Assembly: GCF_013408985.1 (NCBI RefSeq)
Contig: NZ_JACBZT010000001.1
Coordinates: 3,658,001-3,722,000 of the forward strand
Source: Petropleomorpha daqingensis
Lineage (GTDB): Bacteria; Actinomycetota; Actinomycetes; Mycobacteriales; Geodermatophilaceae
Direction: 5' to 3'
Length of the DNA: 64,000 nt
Translations under genes and position numbers: made by a program
Notes under the pieces: generated by a model
The model's input: the letters and a program-made list of their open reading frames with translations, nothing else
What the model was told of the DNA's origin: nothing
The model's database searches: none
Shown: in pieces, positions 50,064 to 58,795 of the stretch
How positions within the stretch are numbered: the first letter of the stretch is position 1
How the letters are laid out: each line of letters opens with the position of its first letter

Positions 50064-52802
50064 TCATACCCCGTGCTCGGCCAGCACAGTCGGCAGCGCC
50101 AGCGCCTCCCCGCGCGCGGTCGCCGCCGCGAACTCGTCGCGGCCGAGCCGTGGCCGCACCAGCCGGTCGCGGATCAGCACGTGGTGCACGAACCCGGCGG
50201 TGTCCGAGAACAGCGCGCCGCCGGCGGCGGCGATCAGCTCCGCGGCCCGGGTCCAGTCGTCGCGGCAGGCCGCCGCGTAGCCCAGGGCCAGGACGACGTC
50301 GGCCTCGGCGGCGCGGCCCTCCTGCTCCGCGCGCTGCCGGGCGAGCCGCAGCCGCGGGAGGTAGGGCTCGGCCGACGCGACCAGGACCAGCGACGAGGAG
50401 AACGTGGTCAACCAGTTCTCGTCGAGACCGCTGGCCCGCAGCTGCGCCAGCTGCCGGTCCATGAGGGCCTGCAGCCGCGGACCGTCCCGGTCGACGAGCG
50501 CCGCCAGCCAGGTGGCCCAGATCGCGATGTAGCTGTCGTAGTCGGCGCCGCCGTCGGCGAGCAGCGCGGACCCGCCCACCCCACCGTCGCCCAGCAGCAG
50601 GTGGGCGACCAGCCCGTAGGCGTCGGCGAGCCGCGCCAGTCCCGGCTCCCCGGCCTCGACCGCCCGGGCGCGGGCGACGTCGAGCCGGGCCAGCGCCTCC
50701 GCGGGCCGCGAGAGCCGGCAGATCGCGTCGTAGTGCGCGGCGACGGCGGCGCCCGCCGGGTCCGCGGCGGCCGGAGCGAGCTCGGCCGCCTGCCCGGCGG
50801 CGGCCATGCGCCGCGGATCGCCGCCGCCCAGGGCCACGTCGGCGTCGACCACGAGCGCCCACAGCCGGTCGCAGGGAGTCAGATCGCCGGCGAGCAGCGC
50901 GTCGACCCAGCGCCGGCCCTCGGCGTAGCCGACGGCGTTGCGCCACAGCGTCGCCAGGCCGAGCGCCAGGTCCACAGCGGCCGTGGGATCGCCCGCGGCG
51001 AGGCTCGCCGAGAAGGCCAGCCGCACCGTGTCCAGGTCGTCGCGGCTGCGCGCCGCGGTGCCGGCGGAGAGCCACCGCCGGGCCCGCGGCAGCTCCCGCG
51101 CCCGGGCCACCGCGAAGGCGCGGAGCCGCTCGGTGGTCTCGTCGCGCAGCCCGGCGTCGTCCAGCTGCTGCGCGGCGAACAGCCGGAGGGTCTCCAGCAG
51201 CCGGTACCGACGCCGGACCGGGTCGTGGACGACGAAGCTCTTGGCGACCAGGTCCCCGAGCAGCCGCGGAACGCTGCCTGCGTCGCCGGAGACCGCCTGG
51301 ACGGCGGGCAGGTCGAACCCGGCCGGGAACACCCCGAGCCGGGCGAAGAGGTCGCGGCTGTCGGCCGCGAGCAGCTGGTGGCTCCACTCGACGGTGGCCC
51401 GGAGCGCGGAGTGCCGGACGCCGGCGCGCGGACGGGCCCCGCCGAGGAGGGTCAGCCGGTCGTCGAGCCGGGCGACCAGCTCGTCCAGGTCGAGGTGCAC
51501 CAGCTGGGCGGCGGCCAGCTCGATGGCCAGGGGCAGCCCGTCCAGCCGCCGGCACAGCTCGGCCACCCGGGGATCGCCGCGCGCCGCGACCCCGGGGCCG
51601 GCCGCGGCGGTGGCCCGCTCCACGAAGAGCTCGGCCGCCTCCGCGCCGAGCGGGCCGAGGGCGTGCACGACCTCGCCGTCGATCCGCAGCGGCTCGCGGC
51701 TGGTGAGCAGGATCCGCACCCGGGGCCCCGCGTCGAGGACGGCGTCGAGCAGCTCGGCGGTGGCGTCGAGCAGGTGCTCGCAGTTGTCGAGCAGCAGCAG
51801 CACGGGGCGGGTGCCGAGCAGCGCCGCGAGCCGGGCCGGGGCGACCGCGCCCTCGCCCTGCACCCCGGCCGCCTCGGCGACGACGCGGACCAGCCCGGCG
51901 CGGTCGCGCACGGGGGCGAGCTCGGCCAGCAGCACGTCGGCCTCGCCGTCGGGCTGGTAGCGGCGCGCGACGGCCAGCGCGAGCGTCGACTTGCCCGCGC
52001 CGCCGGGCCCGGTCACGGTGACCACCCGCGAGGTGCGCAGCAGCGACTCCACCGCGGCGACGTCGTCGTCCCGGCCGATCAGGCGGCTCCGCGCCGGCGG
52101 CAGCCTCGTGCGCCGGCCCCCCGCGGCGCGGGCCGCCTCCCGGCGCAGCGCCGCGGCGGCCGGGCCGGGCTCGGCCCCGAGCTCGGCCCGGAAGACCTCG
52201 GCCATCCGGTCGAGGCTGCGCACCGCGGCCTGCCACCGGCCGTGCGCGAGGTGCTGGCGGGCCAGCGCCAGCTGCGCCTGCTCGTCGAGCGGATCGGCCG
52301 CGACCAGCTCCTCGAAACGGCCGGCCGTGCGCAGCACCTCCAGCCACCGCCGGCGCAGGTGCTCGCGCGGCAGCTCGGCCCACGGCTCGTACGGGTCGTC
52401 GGGCAGCAGGTCACCGGCGTAGAGGTCGGCGGCGGCGGACGCCGGCTCCGGCCCGCCGTCCCGCGCCGCGTCGGCAGCCCGCTCGAACTCCTCGACGTCG
52501 ACGCCGAGCCGCGCACCGGGGAAGAGGGCGACCGCACCCTGGTCGAGGACGACGGCGTCCCGGCCGCCGAGCGCCGCGCGCGCGTAGTGCGCGGCGGTGT
52601 GCAGGCGGGGGAGTGCGTCGTCGAGGAGCAGGTCGGGCCAGAGCGCGTCGGTGACCTGCTCGCGCAGCACGCGGTGTCCGGGCGCGAGGGCGAGCAGCTT
52701 GACCAGCGCGGTCGCGGACCGCCGACGCCAGGCGTCGTCGGGCACCGGACGGCCGTCGACCGCGACGGCGAACCCGCCCAGGAGCCGGACGGTCACGTCC
52801 AT
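50064..52802 (-). CDS. AfsR/SARP-like BTAD and ATPase regulator
   Basis: A 912-residue transcription factor. N-terminal OmpR-type winged helix (about 1-90: VRLLGGFAVAVDGRPV, LALAPGHRVLREQVTDALWPD), bacterial transcriptional activation domain (about 95-240), then an NB-ARC ATPase with Walker A TGPGGAGKSTLALAVA near 265 and LLLLDNCEHLLDA. A TPR-like C-terminus follows. AfsR proteins activate secondary metabolism or stress genes after ATP-driven assembly. No biosynthetic cluster is visible next to it. Start at ATG 52802. Confidence 0.92.
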   Translation of the reverse strand: MDVTVRLLGGFAVAVDGRPVPDDAWRRRSATALVKLLALAPGHRVLREQVTDALWPDLLLDDALPRLHTAAHYARAALGGRDAVVLDQGAVALFPGARLGVDVEEFERAADAARDGGPEPASAAADLYAGDLLPDDPYEPWAELPREHLRRRWLEVLRTAGRFEELVAADPLDEQAQLALARQHLAHGRWQAAVRSLDRMAEVFRAELGAEPGPAAAALRREAARAAGGRRTRLPPARSRLIGRDDDVAAVESLLRTSRVVTVTGPGGAGKSTLALAVARRYQPDGEADVLLAELAPVRDRAGLVRVVAEAAGVQGEGAVAPARLAALLGTRPVLLLLDNCEHLLDATAELLDAVLDAGPRVRILLTSREPLRIDGEVVHALGPLGAEAAELFVERATAAAGPGVAARGDPRVAELCRRLDGLPLAIELAAAQLVHLDLDELVARLDDRLTLLGGARPRAGVRHSALRATVEWSHQLLAADSRDLFARLGVFPAGFDLPAVQAVSGDAGSVPRLLGDLVAKSFVVHDPVRRRYRLLETLRLFAAQQLDDAGLRDETTERLRAFAVARARELPRARRWLSAGTAARSRDDLDTVRLAFSASLAAGDPTAAVDLALGLATLWRNAVGYAEGRRWVDALLAGDLTPCDRLWALVVDADVALGGGDPRRMAAAGQAAELAPAAADPAGAAVAAHYDAICRLSRPAEALARLDVARARAVEAGEPGLARLADAYGLVAHLLLGDGGVGGSALLADGGADYDSYIAIWATWLAALVDRDGPRLQALMDRQLAQLRASGLDENWLTTFSSSLVLVASAEPYLPRLRLARQRAEQEGRAAEADVVLALGYAAACRDDWTRAAELIAAAGGALFSDTAGFVHHVLIRDRLVRPRLGRDEFAAATARGEALALPTVLAEHGV

Positions 52803-52851
52803 GGAAGCCTCCGGGAGCCGACCGGCGGAGTCTAGGGCGAGGATCGGGTCC

Positions 52852-53706
52852 ATGACGGTCGTCGCGGTGCTCGGAACGGGAACGATGGGCGCCGGCATGG
52901 TCCGCTCGCTGCGGCGCGCCGACCTGCCGGTGCGGATGTGGAACCGCGATCCGGCCAAGGCCCGCGCACTGACCGACACGGGGGCGGAGGCGTTCGACTC
53001 GCCCGGCGAGGCGGTCAGCGGCGCCGACGTCGTCCTGACCATGGTGTTCGACCTGGACGCGGTGGACGAGGTGATCCGCCGGGCGGCACCCGCTGCCGGC
53101 ACGATCTGGCTGCAGGCCTCCACGGTCGGCGTCGACGGCGTGCAGCGGACGATCGACACCGCTCGCGAGCTCGACCTCGTGCTGGTCGACGCACCCGTGC
53201 TCGGCACCAAGGAACCGGCCGAGCAGGGCGCGCTGGTCGTGCTCGCCTCGGGGCCGGAGGAGGCGCGCGAGCGGGTGGCGCCGGTGTGCGACGCGATCGG
53301 CTCGAAGACGCTGTGGCTCGGCCCGGCCGGTGCGGGCAGCCGGCTGAAGCTGGTCTGCAACTCCTGGGTCTTCATGGTCACCGCGGGCGTGGCCCAGGCC
53401 GTCGCCGGCGCCCGGGCGCTGGGGCTCGACCCGCGCGACTTCCTGGCCGCGATCGAGGGCGGACCGCTCGACGCGCCGTACGTGCAGCTGAAGAGCGGGC
53501 TCATGCTCCGCGAGGAGTTCCCGCCGAGCTTCGCGCTGGACGTGGCGGCCAAGGACGCCCGGCTGATCGCCACGGCGCTGGCCGCAGCCGGGGTGTCGGA
53601 CCGGCTGACCGCCGCGGTGCTGGAGACGATGGACGCCGCCGCGCAGCGGCTGCCCGACCCCTCGGGGGTCGACCTCGCGGCGCTGATCGCCGGCCTGGGA
53701 AGCTGA
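52852..53706 (+). CDS. Beta-hydroxyacid dehydrogenase (6PGDH/HIBADH family)
   Basis: A 284-residue NAD(P)-dependent enzyme. Rossmann motif VLGTGTMGAGMVRSLRRAD (6-24), VFDLDAVDEVI, substrate loop VDAPVLGTKEPAEQGALVVLASG (usual form is D.PVSGG...A..G.L) and catalytic Lys in GAGSRLKLVCNSW. VLGTKEPA replaces the common VSGG, as in the glyoxylate/succinic-semialdehyde reductase-like or imine reductase-like branches. Divergent from the AfsR-like gene, with only 49 bp between the starts. Confidence 0.88.
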   Translation: MTVVAVLGTGTMGAGMVRSLRRADLPVRMWNRDPAKARALTDTGAEAFDSPGEAVSGADVVLTMVFDLDAVDEVIRRAAPAAGTIWLQASTVGVDGVQRTIDTARELDLVLVDAPVLGTKEPAEQGALVVLASGPEEARERVAPVCDAIGSKTLWLGPAGAGSRLKLVCNSWVFMVTAGVAQAVAGARALGLDPRDFLAAIEGGPLDAPYVQLKSGLMLREEFPPSFALDVAAKDARLIATALAAAGVSDRLTAAVLETMDAAAQRLPDPSGVDLAALIAGLGS

Positions 53707-53739
53707 CCGCACAGCCGAGCCACGACCAGGGAGTCCACG

Positions 53740-54927
53740 CTGAGCGCAGCGCTGTCAGAAACCGCGGTCCGCGCGCGGGCGGCCAAGCAGGCCACGGCCG
53801 TCGCCTTCATCGGCTCGGGGTTCGCCTTCGCCAACTGGGCGGCGCGGATCCCGCAGGTCCGCGACCGGCTGGACCTCTCCTCGGCGCAGCTCGGGCTGGT
53901 CCTGCTCGCCATCGCCGCCGGGTCGGTGGTCGCCCTCCCGCTGGCCGGTCCGGCGGTCACCCGGTTCGGCTCGCGGCGGACCGTCCAGGCGATGGCCGTG
54001 CTGTTCGGGATCGCGCTGGCGGTCGCCGCGCTCGGGCACCTGGCCGGCGTGTGGCCGCTGGTGGTCGGGTTGTTCCTGTTCGGGCTGGCCAACGGCGCCT
54101 GGGACGTCGGGATGAACGTGCAGGGCGCGCGGGTCGAGCAGGAGCTCGGCCGGTCGATCATGAGCCGCTTCCACGCCGGCTGGAGCTGCGGCACGGTCGC
54201 CGGCGCCCTGGTCGGGGCGCTCATGGTGGCGCTGTCGGTGCCGGTCGCGGTCCACCTGACCGTCGTGGCGGTGCTGGTCGGTCTCGCGGTGCCCGTGGCG
54301 GTGCGGCGGTTCCTGCCCGACGGCGCCGCGCACGAGGAGCCGACGTCCGGCGGCGGGGCGCTGACCGCGTGGCGCGAGCCCCGCACGCTGCTGGTCGGCC
54401 TGTTCGTGCTCGCCTTCGCCTTCGCCGAGGGGGCGGCCAACGACTGGATCAACGTGGCCCTCATCGACGGCTACGACGCCTCGGCCACCGTCGGCGCGGT
54501 CGGCTTCGCGGTGTTCCTCGCGGCCATGACCACCGCCCGGTGGTTCGGCCCGCCGCTGCTGGACCGCCACGGCCGGGTGCCCGTGCTGCGGGTGTGCGCC
54601 GTGGTGGCCGGCGCTGGGCTGCTGCTGTACGTCTTCGCCCCCAACATCCCGCTCGCCCTCGTGGGTGCGCTGCTGTGGGGGCTGGGCACCTCGCTGGGCT
54701 TCCCGACCGGGATGAGCGCGGCCGCCGACGACCCCCGCCGGTCCGCCGCGCGGGTCAGCGTGGTGGCCTCGATCGGCTACTGCGCGTTCCTCGGCGGGCC
54801 GCCGCTCATCGGCTTCCTCGCCGAGCACTGGGGAATCCTCGACTCGCTGCTCGTCGTCGCCGTGCTGCTCGCGATCGCCGTCGTCATCACCCCGGCGCTG
54901 CGGCCGCTGCGGGTCGAGGAGGACTGA
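53740..54927 (+). CDS. MFS transporter (YbjJ-like) with probable CTG start
   Basis: A 395-residue, 12-helix transporter. The first helix FIGSGFAFANWAARIPQVRDRLDLSSAQLG is typical of the YbjJ-type family and lies upstream of the first ATG/GTG of the frame (53926). An in-frame stop at 53704 limits the choices, and no ATG, GTG or TTG lies between. CTG 53740 has AGGGAG 6 nt upstream and gives the full N-terminus. Substrate unknown; may be co-transcribed with the dehydrogenase 33 nt before. Confidence 0.85.
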   Translation: MSAALSETAVRARAAKQATAVAFIGSGFAFANWAARIPQVRDRLDLSSAQLGLVLLAIAAGSVVALPLAGPAVTRFGSRRTVQAMAVLFGIALAVAALGHLAGVWPLVVGLFLFGLANGAWDVGMNVQGARVEQELGRSIMSRFHAGWSCGTVAGALVGALMVALSVPVAVHLTVVAVLVGLAVPVAVRRFLPDGAAHEEPTSGGGALTAWREPRTLLVGLFVLAFAFAEGAANDWINVALIDGYDASATVGAVGFAVFLAAMTTARWFGPPLLDRHGRVPVLRVCAVVAGAGLLLYVFAPNIPLALVGALLWGLGTSLGFPTGMSAAADDPRRSAARVSVVASIGYCAFLGGPPLIGFLAEHWGILDSLLVVAVLLAIAVVITPALRPLRVEED

Positions 54928-54933
54928 CCCGGT

Positions 54934-55467
54934 TCAGCCGACGGCGGTCAGCAGGCCGTCGCCGCGCGACACGAGGTCCCGGCTGAGCTCCTCCTCCAGG
55001 TCGCCCCACGGGAGGTCGACCCAGGTGCAGCGCTCCGCTCGCCGGAGCAGCGGGGCCACGGCCTCGCCGAACCGGTTCACGGTGACCACGACGAGGCCGT
55101 GCGGCTCTTCGCTCAGCAGCCGCGCGCCGGCAGCCAGCCCGTCCGGGTCGGCGTGCCGGCGGAAGTGGTAGACCAGCGCCCCGGCGCCGTCCAGTCCGAC
55201 GTCGGCGAACATCCGGACGCCGGCGGCCGGGACCAGGACGAACAGCGCGCCGCCGAGCAAGGCCCCGCCCCAGAGCAGGTGCTGAGCCGTGCTGTGGCTG
55301 CGTTCGACGTCGATCTCGTCGACGACGGTGCGGCGCATGAGCGCGACCGCGGTGTGGTGGAAGGGGCCGGTGTGCCGCGCCTCCCAGACCGACTCGAGGT
55401 CCTCGACCGCCCTCTGGCGAGCGCCGTAGCCGGCCACGACCACGGAGATCGGCGCGTTGGCGTTCAT
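54934..55467 (-). CDS. DUF1269-like glycine-zipper membrane protein
   Basis: A 177-residue protein. Opening ISVVVAGYGARQRAVEDLESVW and a central hydrophobic Gly-rich hairpin (HLLWGGALLGGALFVLVPAAG, about residues 63-83), then a soluble C-terminus (GLVVVTVNRFGEAVAPLLRRAE, DLEEELSRDLVSRGDGLLTAVG). The layout matches DUF1269/DUF6325-type membrane proteins of unknown function, often linked to stress regulons. Convergent with the MFS gene. Confidence 0.65.
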   Translation of the reverse strand: MNANAPISVVVAGYGARQRAVEDLESVWEARHTGPFHHTAVALMRRTVVDEIDVERSHSTAQHLLWGGALLGGALFVLVPAAGVRMFADVGLDGAGALVYHFRRHADPDGLAAGARLLSEEPHGLVVVTVNRFGEAVAPLLRRAERCTWVDLPWGDLEEELSRDLVSRGDGLLTAVG

Positions 55468-55594
55468 GTGCGGCTACCTCCCGGCCGGCGCCCGGACTCG
55501 GCGCCCATGCGGCCGAAGGTAGGGAACGCCCGAACCGGCGAGCTCACCCGGAACGGATGAGCGGGGACGGCCCGTCCCGCTCCGACAGGACGCC

Positions 55595-55615
55595 GCGCCC
55601 CATGACGGCGGGACG
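55595..55615 (+). promoter_or_regulatory. 21-bp motif, copy A
   Basis: GCGCCCCATGAC, one variable base, then GCGGGACG; the last base is 51 nt from the GTG of the lipoprotein gene. Copy B at 58444 differs in one base and sits 52 nt from its gene. Nearby GGACGG-C-CCGTCC (55564-55576) and the arms GCCCGTCCCGC (55570-55580) / GCGGGACGGGC (55608-55618) add further symmetry. Probable promoter or response-regulator site. The rest of 55468-55594 holds nothing clear. Confidence 0.6.
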
Positions 55616-55665
55616 GGCTCCACCGGACGGTCGAGCGGACCCACCCGCCCGTCCGAGGAGTTCCC

Positions 55666-56505
55666 GTGCCATCGCTGCGCACCGCCCTGCCGTTCCTGCT
55701 CGCCGCCACTGCCCTGACCGCCTGCGGTGGTGCCGCGTCCGGTGCCTCGTCCCCGTCGCACCGGTCGACGTCGCAGCCGGAGGTCCACGTCGGCGTCGAC
55801 GACACGTCGTTCACCGGCGTCCCCGACTCGGTCCACCCCGGCGGTCTGACCCTCACGTTCGACAACACCGGGACGACGCTGCACATGGCCGCGATCGGGC
55901 TGCTCGGCGACGGGCACACCGCCGCCGATCTCACCTCGTTCCTCGCCTCGCCCGAGGCCTCCGCCCCGCCGCCGTGGCTGTCGCTGGTGGGTGGGGTCGA
56001 CGAGCTTGACCCCGGGCACACCGGCAGCTGGTCGGGCTCGCTGGCCGCCGGCGACTACGTGCTGCTGTCCTTCGTGCCCGACGCGCAGGGCGTGCCCGAG
56101 GTCGCCGACGGGTTCCTGGCGCCGTTCACCGCCGGCGGGTCCGTGGTGCACGGGGAGGCGCCGGACGCCACGGCCACCGTCACCCTCGGGCCGGACGCCG
56201 CCGCGCTCGACCTGTCCGCCGTCCCGGCCGGGACCACGGCGCTCGCGCTGGTCAACGACGGCGACGCGCCGCGCACCGTCGACGTCGCCTCGATCAGGAG
56301 CGGGAAGACCTACGACGACGTGGTCGCCGAGGCACAGCAGGGCCAGGGCGTCCCGCCGTCGCTGATCCGGCTCGGCGGCACCGCGGTTGCGCCGCACGGC
56401 CGGGTCGTTGTCGGGATCGAGCCCGCGGCCGTCGGCACCACCTACGTCGTCTTCGACCTCGACCACGTCGGCGAGGGCGCGATCGACCACGAGACCGCCG
56501 GCTGA
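55666..56505 (+). CDS. Secreted lipoprotein with two copper-binding-like beta domains
   Basis: A 279-residue lipoprotein. Lipobox LTAC (Cys20), then two related beta-sandwich halves. The first is about 38-150 (VHPGGLTLTFDNTGTTLHMAAIGLLGDG, AGDYVLLSFVPDAQGVPEVADGF, in part). The second is about 160-270 (LSAVPAGTTALALVNDGDAPRTVDVASI, GRVVVGIEPAAVGTTYVVFDL). Cupredoxin-like folds without a clear metal site are suggested. GTG start with GAGGAG. Sixteen nt before the histidine kinase. Confidence 0.7.
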   Translation: MPSLRTALPFLLAATALTACGGAASGASSPSHRSTSQPEVHVGVDDTSFTGVPDSVHPGGLTLTFDNTGTTLHMAAIGLLGDGHTAADLTSFLASPEASAPPPWLSLVGGVDELDPGHTGSWSGSLAAGDYVLLSFVPDAQGVPEVADGFLAPFTAGGSVVHGEAPDATATVTLGPDAAALDLSAVPAGTTALALVNDGDAPRTVDVASIRSGKTYDDVVAEAQQGQGVPPSLIRLGGTAVAPHGRVVVGIEPAAVGTTYVVFDLDHVGEGAIDHETAG

Positions 56506-56520
56506 GCGACACTCCCGCCC

Positions 56521-57753
56521 GTGGTGACCACGCAGGACGGAGCCCGCTCGAGCGGCCTCTCGGAACGCATCGCTGGACGGGCGCTGCTCTTCGTCGCCCT
56601 CACCGGCGTCGGGGTCGCGGTGTACGCCGTGTCGGTGGTGGTCCTCGGCCCTCAGGTGCCCGTCCACGGCGCCTTCGCCGTGCTGGTCGGCGGGGCGATG
56701 GCGGCCGTGCTCCTCCTGGCCCGGGACACCGCCCAGCGCGGGGTGGACTGGCTGCTCTACGGCGACCGGCGGGCGCCCGAGCGGGCCGTCCTGCGGGTCG
56801 GCCGGCGGGCCGAGTCGGCGGCGGACCCGAGCGGGCCGGTCGACGCGCTCGTCGAGACGCTCGCCGCGGCGCTGCGCCTCTCCTACGCCGAGGTGGTGCT
56901 CGACGCGGGGCCGGCGGACTGCCGGGTCGGCATCCCGACCAGCCGGGTCAGCGAGATCCCGCTGGTCTCGCAGGGACGCCGGCTGGGCACGCTGCGGGCC
57001 GGCCGGCGCGGGGAGCCGCTGAGCCGGCCGGACCTGCAGGTGCTCGCCGGCGTCGCCCCGCAGCTGGCCGCGGCGGCCGAGACGGTCCGGCTTCAGGCCA
57101 GCCTCGCCCGTGCCCGCGAGCGGGTCGTCCGCGCCCGCGAGGAGGAGCGCCGGCGGCTGCGGCGCGACCTGCACGACGTCCTCGGCCCCGCCCTGGCGGG
57201 GGTCGGTCTCGGCCTCGACGCCGCGCGCAGCCGCGCAGCGCGAGACCCGGCCGGCGCCGACGCGCTCATCGTCCAGGTGCAGGACGAGGTGCGCGAGTGC
57301 GTCGGCGAGATCCGCAAGATCATCGAGGGGCTCCGCCCGCCGGTGCTCGACGACCGCGGCCTGCTCGGCGCGCTGCAGCAGCACGCGGACCTGCTCACCA
57401 CCCGCGCGCCGGCCCTGCGGGTCGAGGTGGCGGGCGCCGTGCCTCCGGGGCTGCCCGCCGCGGTCGAGGTGGTCGCCTACCTGATCGGCCAGGAGGCGGT
57501 CACCAACGCCGTCCGTCACGCCGCCGCCGGGCGGGTCACCGTGACGCTGACCCCCGAGGACGGCGACCTCCTGTTGGAGGTGCGCGACGACGGCCGCGGG
57601 CTGCCCGCCGATCCCGGCGGCGGGGTGGGCCTGGGGTCGATGCGGGAGCGAGCGGAGGAGATCGGCGGCTCGCTCGCCGTCGGCCCGGGGCCGGACGGCG
57701 GCACGCGGGTGGCGGCGCGGCTGCCGCTGCGTGCCGCGGTGGCGGTCTCGTGA
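56521..57753 (+). CDS. NarL-type sensor histidine kinase
   Basis: A 410-residue kinase. Two membrane helices near the N-terminus (LLFVALTGVGVAVYAVSVVVLG, FAVLVGGAMAAVLLLA), a GAF-like middle, the HisKA_3 site RRLRRDLHDVLGPALAGVG (His218) and the HATPase domain (QEAVTNAVRHAAAG, DDGRGL, GVGLGSMRERAEEIGG). GTG start. The stop overlaps the response-regulator start, so the pair is cognate. Stimulus unknown; probably membrane or envelope related. Confidence 0.93.
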   Translation: MVTTQDGARSSGLSERIAGRALLFVALTGVGVAVYAVSVVVLGPQVPVHGAFAVLVGGAMAAVLLLARDTAQRGVDWLLYGDRRAPERAVLRVGRRAESAADPSGPVDALVETLAAALRLSYAEVVLDAGPADCRVGIPTSRVSEIPLVSQGRRLGTLRAGRRGEPLSRPDLQVLAGVAPQLAAAAETVRLQASLARARERVVRAREEERRRLRRDLHDVLGPALAGVGLGLDAARSRAARDPAGADALIVQVQDEVRECVGEIRKIIEGLRPPVLDDRGLLGALQQHADLLTTRAPALRVEVAGAVPPGLPAAVEVVAYLIGQEAVTNAVRHAAAGRVTVTLTPEDGDLLLEVRDDGRGLPADPGGGVGLGSMRERAEEIGGSLAVGPGPDGGTRVAARLPLRAAVAVS

Positions 57754-58454
57754 TCCGCGTGCTGCTGGCCGACGACCACCCGGCGTTCCTGCGCGGGCTG
57801 CAGGCGATGCTCGCGGAGAGCGGGGACGTCGAGATCGTGGGGACGGCGACGACCGGGCGGGCGGCGGTCGACGCCGTCCGCGAACTGCGGCCCGACGCCG
57901 TCGTCATGGACCTGCACATGCCCGAGCTGGACGGTGTCGAGGCCACCGCGTGGATCGCGCGCGAGGCGCCGGGCACCGCCGTCCTTGTGCTGACCATGCA
58001 CGACGACGACGCCTCGCTGCGGGCTGCGCTGCAGGCCGGCGCCTCCGGCTACCTGCTCAAGGAGGCCGGCGGTCCGGACATCGTGCGGGCGCTGACCGGC
58101 GTGGTGAACGGCGACGCCGTCTTCGGCCGCACGCTGGCCCCACGGGTGCGGCGCCAGGTGGCCGCAGACCCGACCCCGGCCGAGCCGGCCTTCCCCATGC
58201 TGACCAGCCGCGAGGTGGAGGTGCTCGAGCTACTCGCCCGTGGGCGCAGCAACGGCCAGATCGCCACCGCGCTGTTCCTGTCGGCGAAGACGGTGCGCAA
58301 CCACGTCTCCAACATCCTGGTCAAGCTGCCCGCGGCCGACCGGCACGCAGCCGCGGAGCTCGCTCGCGCCGCCGGGCTGGGCACCGACCCGGGCCGGCCG
58401 GCCTGGCGGGAGAGCGCCCGGCGTCCCGCGGACCCGGGTCGCGGCGCCCCATGA
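57750..58454 (+). CDS. NarL/FixJ-type response regulator
   Basis: A 234-residue regulator. Receiver domain with Asp8-Asp9 pocket, phospho-acceptor Asp54 (VVMDLHMPELDG) and Lys near 104 (YLLKEAGG). LuxR-type HTH at about 150-205 (LTSREVEVLELLARGRSNGQIATALFLSAKTVRNHVSNILVK, in part). A Pro/Arg-rich tail follows. Two genes flanking this pair share a 21-bp motif, the best candidate for its binding site. GTG start overlaps the kinase stop. Confidence 0.93.
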   Translation: MIRVLLADDHPAFLRGLQAMLAESGDVEIVGTATTGRAAVDAVRELRPDAVVMDLHMPELDGVEATAWIAREAPGTAVLVLTMHDDDASLRAALQAGASGYLLKEAGGPDIVRALTGVVNGDAVFGRTLAPRVRRQVAADPTPAEPAFPMLTSREVEVLELLARGRSNGQIATALFLSAKTVRNHVSNILVKLPAADRHAAAELARAAGLGTDPGRPAWRESARRPADPGRGAP

Positions 58455-58464
58455 CCGCGGGACG
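58444..58464 (+). promoter_or_regulatory. 21-bp motif, copy B
   Basis: Same motif as at 55595 with one changed base (the variable centre is C instead of G). It spans the 3' end of the response-regulator gene and ends 52 nt before the ATG of the small membrane protein. Confidence 0.6.
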
Positions 58465-58515
58465 CGGCCGGCAGCACGGTGGGGGAGTCCGCCCGACCCT
58501 CCCGAGAGGTGCCCG

Positions 58516-58740
58516 ATGATCCAGCGCCACCCGTTCCGCCTGATGCTCGGCCTTGTCGTCCTCGCCGCGGTGTTCTTCGCCCTCGGCGGCCCCGGGCGCA
58601 ACGACACGTCCGGCCCGTGGATGTACGTCAGCGGCCTCAGCTTCATCGCGTTCCTGCTGACGACGGCGACGCTCGTCGTCCTCGGCCTGTACCTGCTGGC
58701 CGTCCGGCTGCGCGCCCACCGCTCCGCGGCCGACCGCTAG
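58516..58740 (+). CDS. Small two-helix membrane protein
   Basis: A 74-residue protein with two hydrophobic helices (LMLGLVVLAAVFFALGG and FIAFLLTTATLVVLGLYLLAV) joined by a short polar loop with a GRNDTSGPWMY segment. GAGAGG ribosome site. No family recognised. It shares an upstream motif with the lipoprotein gene on the other side of the two-component pair, so likely a target of that system. Confidence 0.7.
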   Translation: MIQRHPFRLMLGLVVLAAVFFALGGPGRNDTSGPWMYVSGLSFIAFLLTTATLVVLGLYLLAVRLRAHRSAADR

Positions 58741-58746
58741 ACGCAA

Positions 58747-58779
58747 CGAGGCCCCCAGCTCGTCGAGCCGGGGGCCTCG
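58747..58779. terminator. Bidirectional 10-bp hairpin
   Basis: CGAGGCCCCC and GGGGGCCTCG flank 13 nt that can add a few inner pairs. Six nt after the small membrane protein stop and 17 nt before the stop of the convergent small gene. Confidence 0.7.
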
Positions 58780-58795
58780 GTCACGCGATCGCCGA

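Noticed and set aside
50064-52802. Pathway-specific activator of an antibiotic cluster
   Set aside because: The domain layout fits, but no polyketide, peptide or terpene synthase genes lie within the window.
49677-52835. 1052-codon plus-strand frame opposite the AfsR-like gene
   Set aside because: No motifs; antisense composition bias. The minus strand shows clear BTAD and ATPase motifs.
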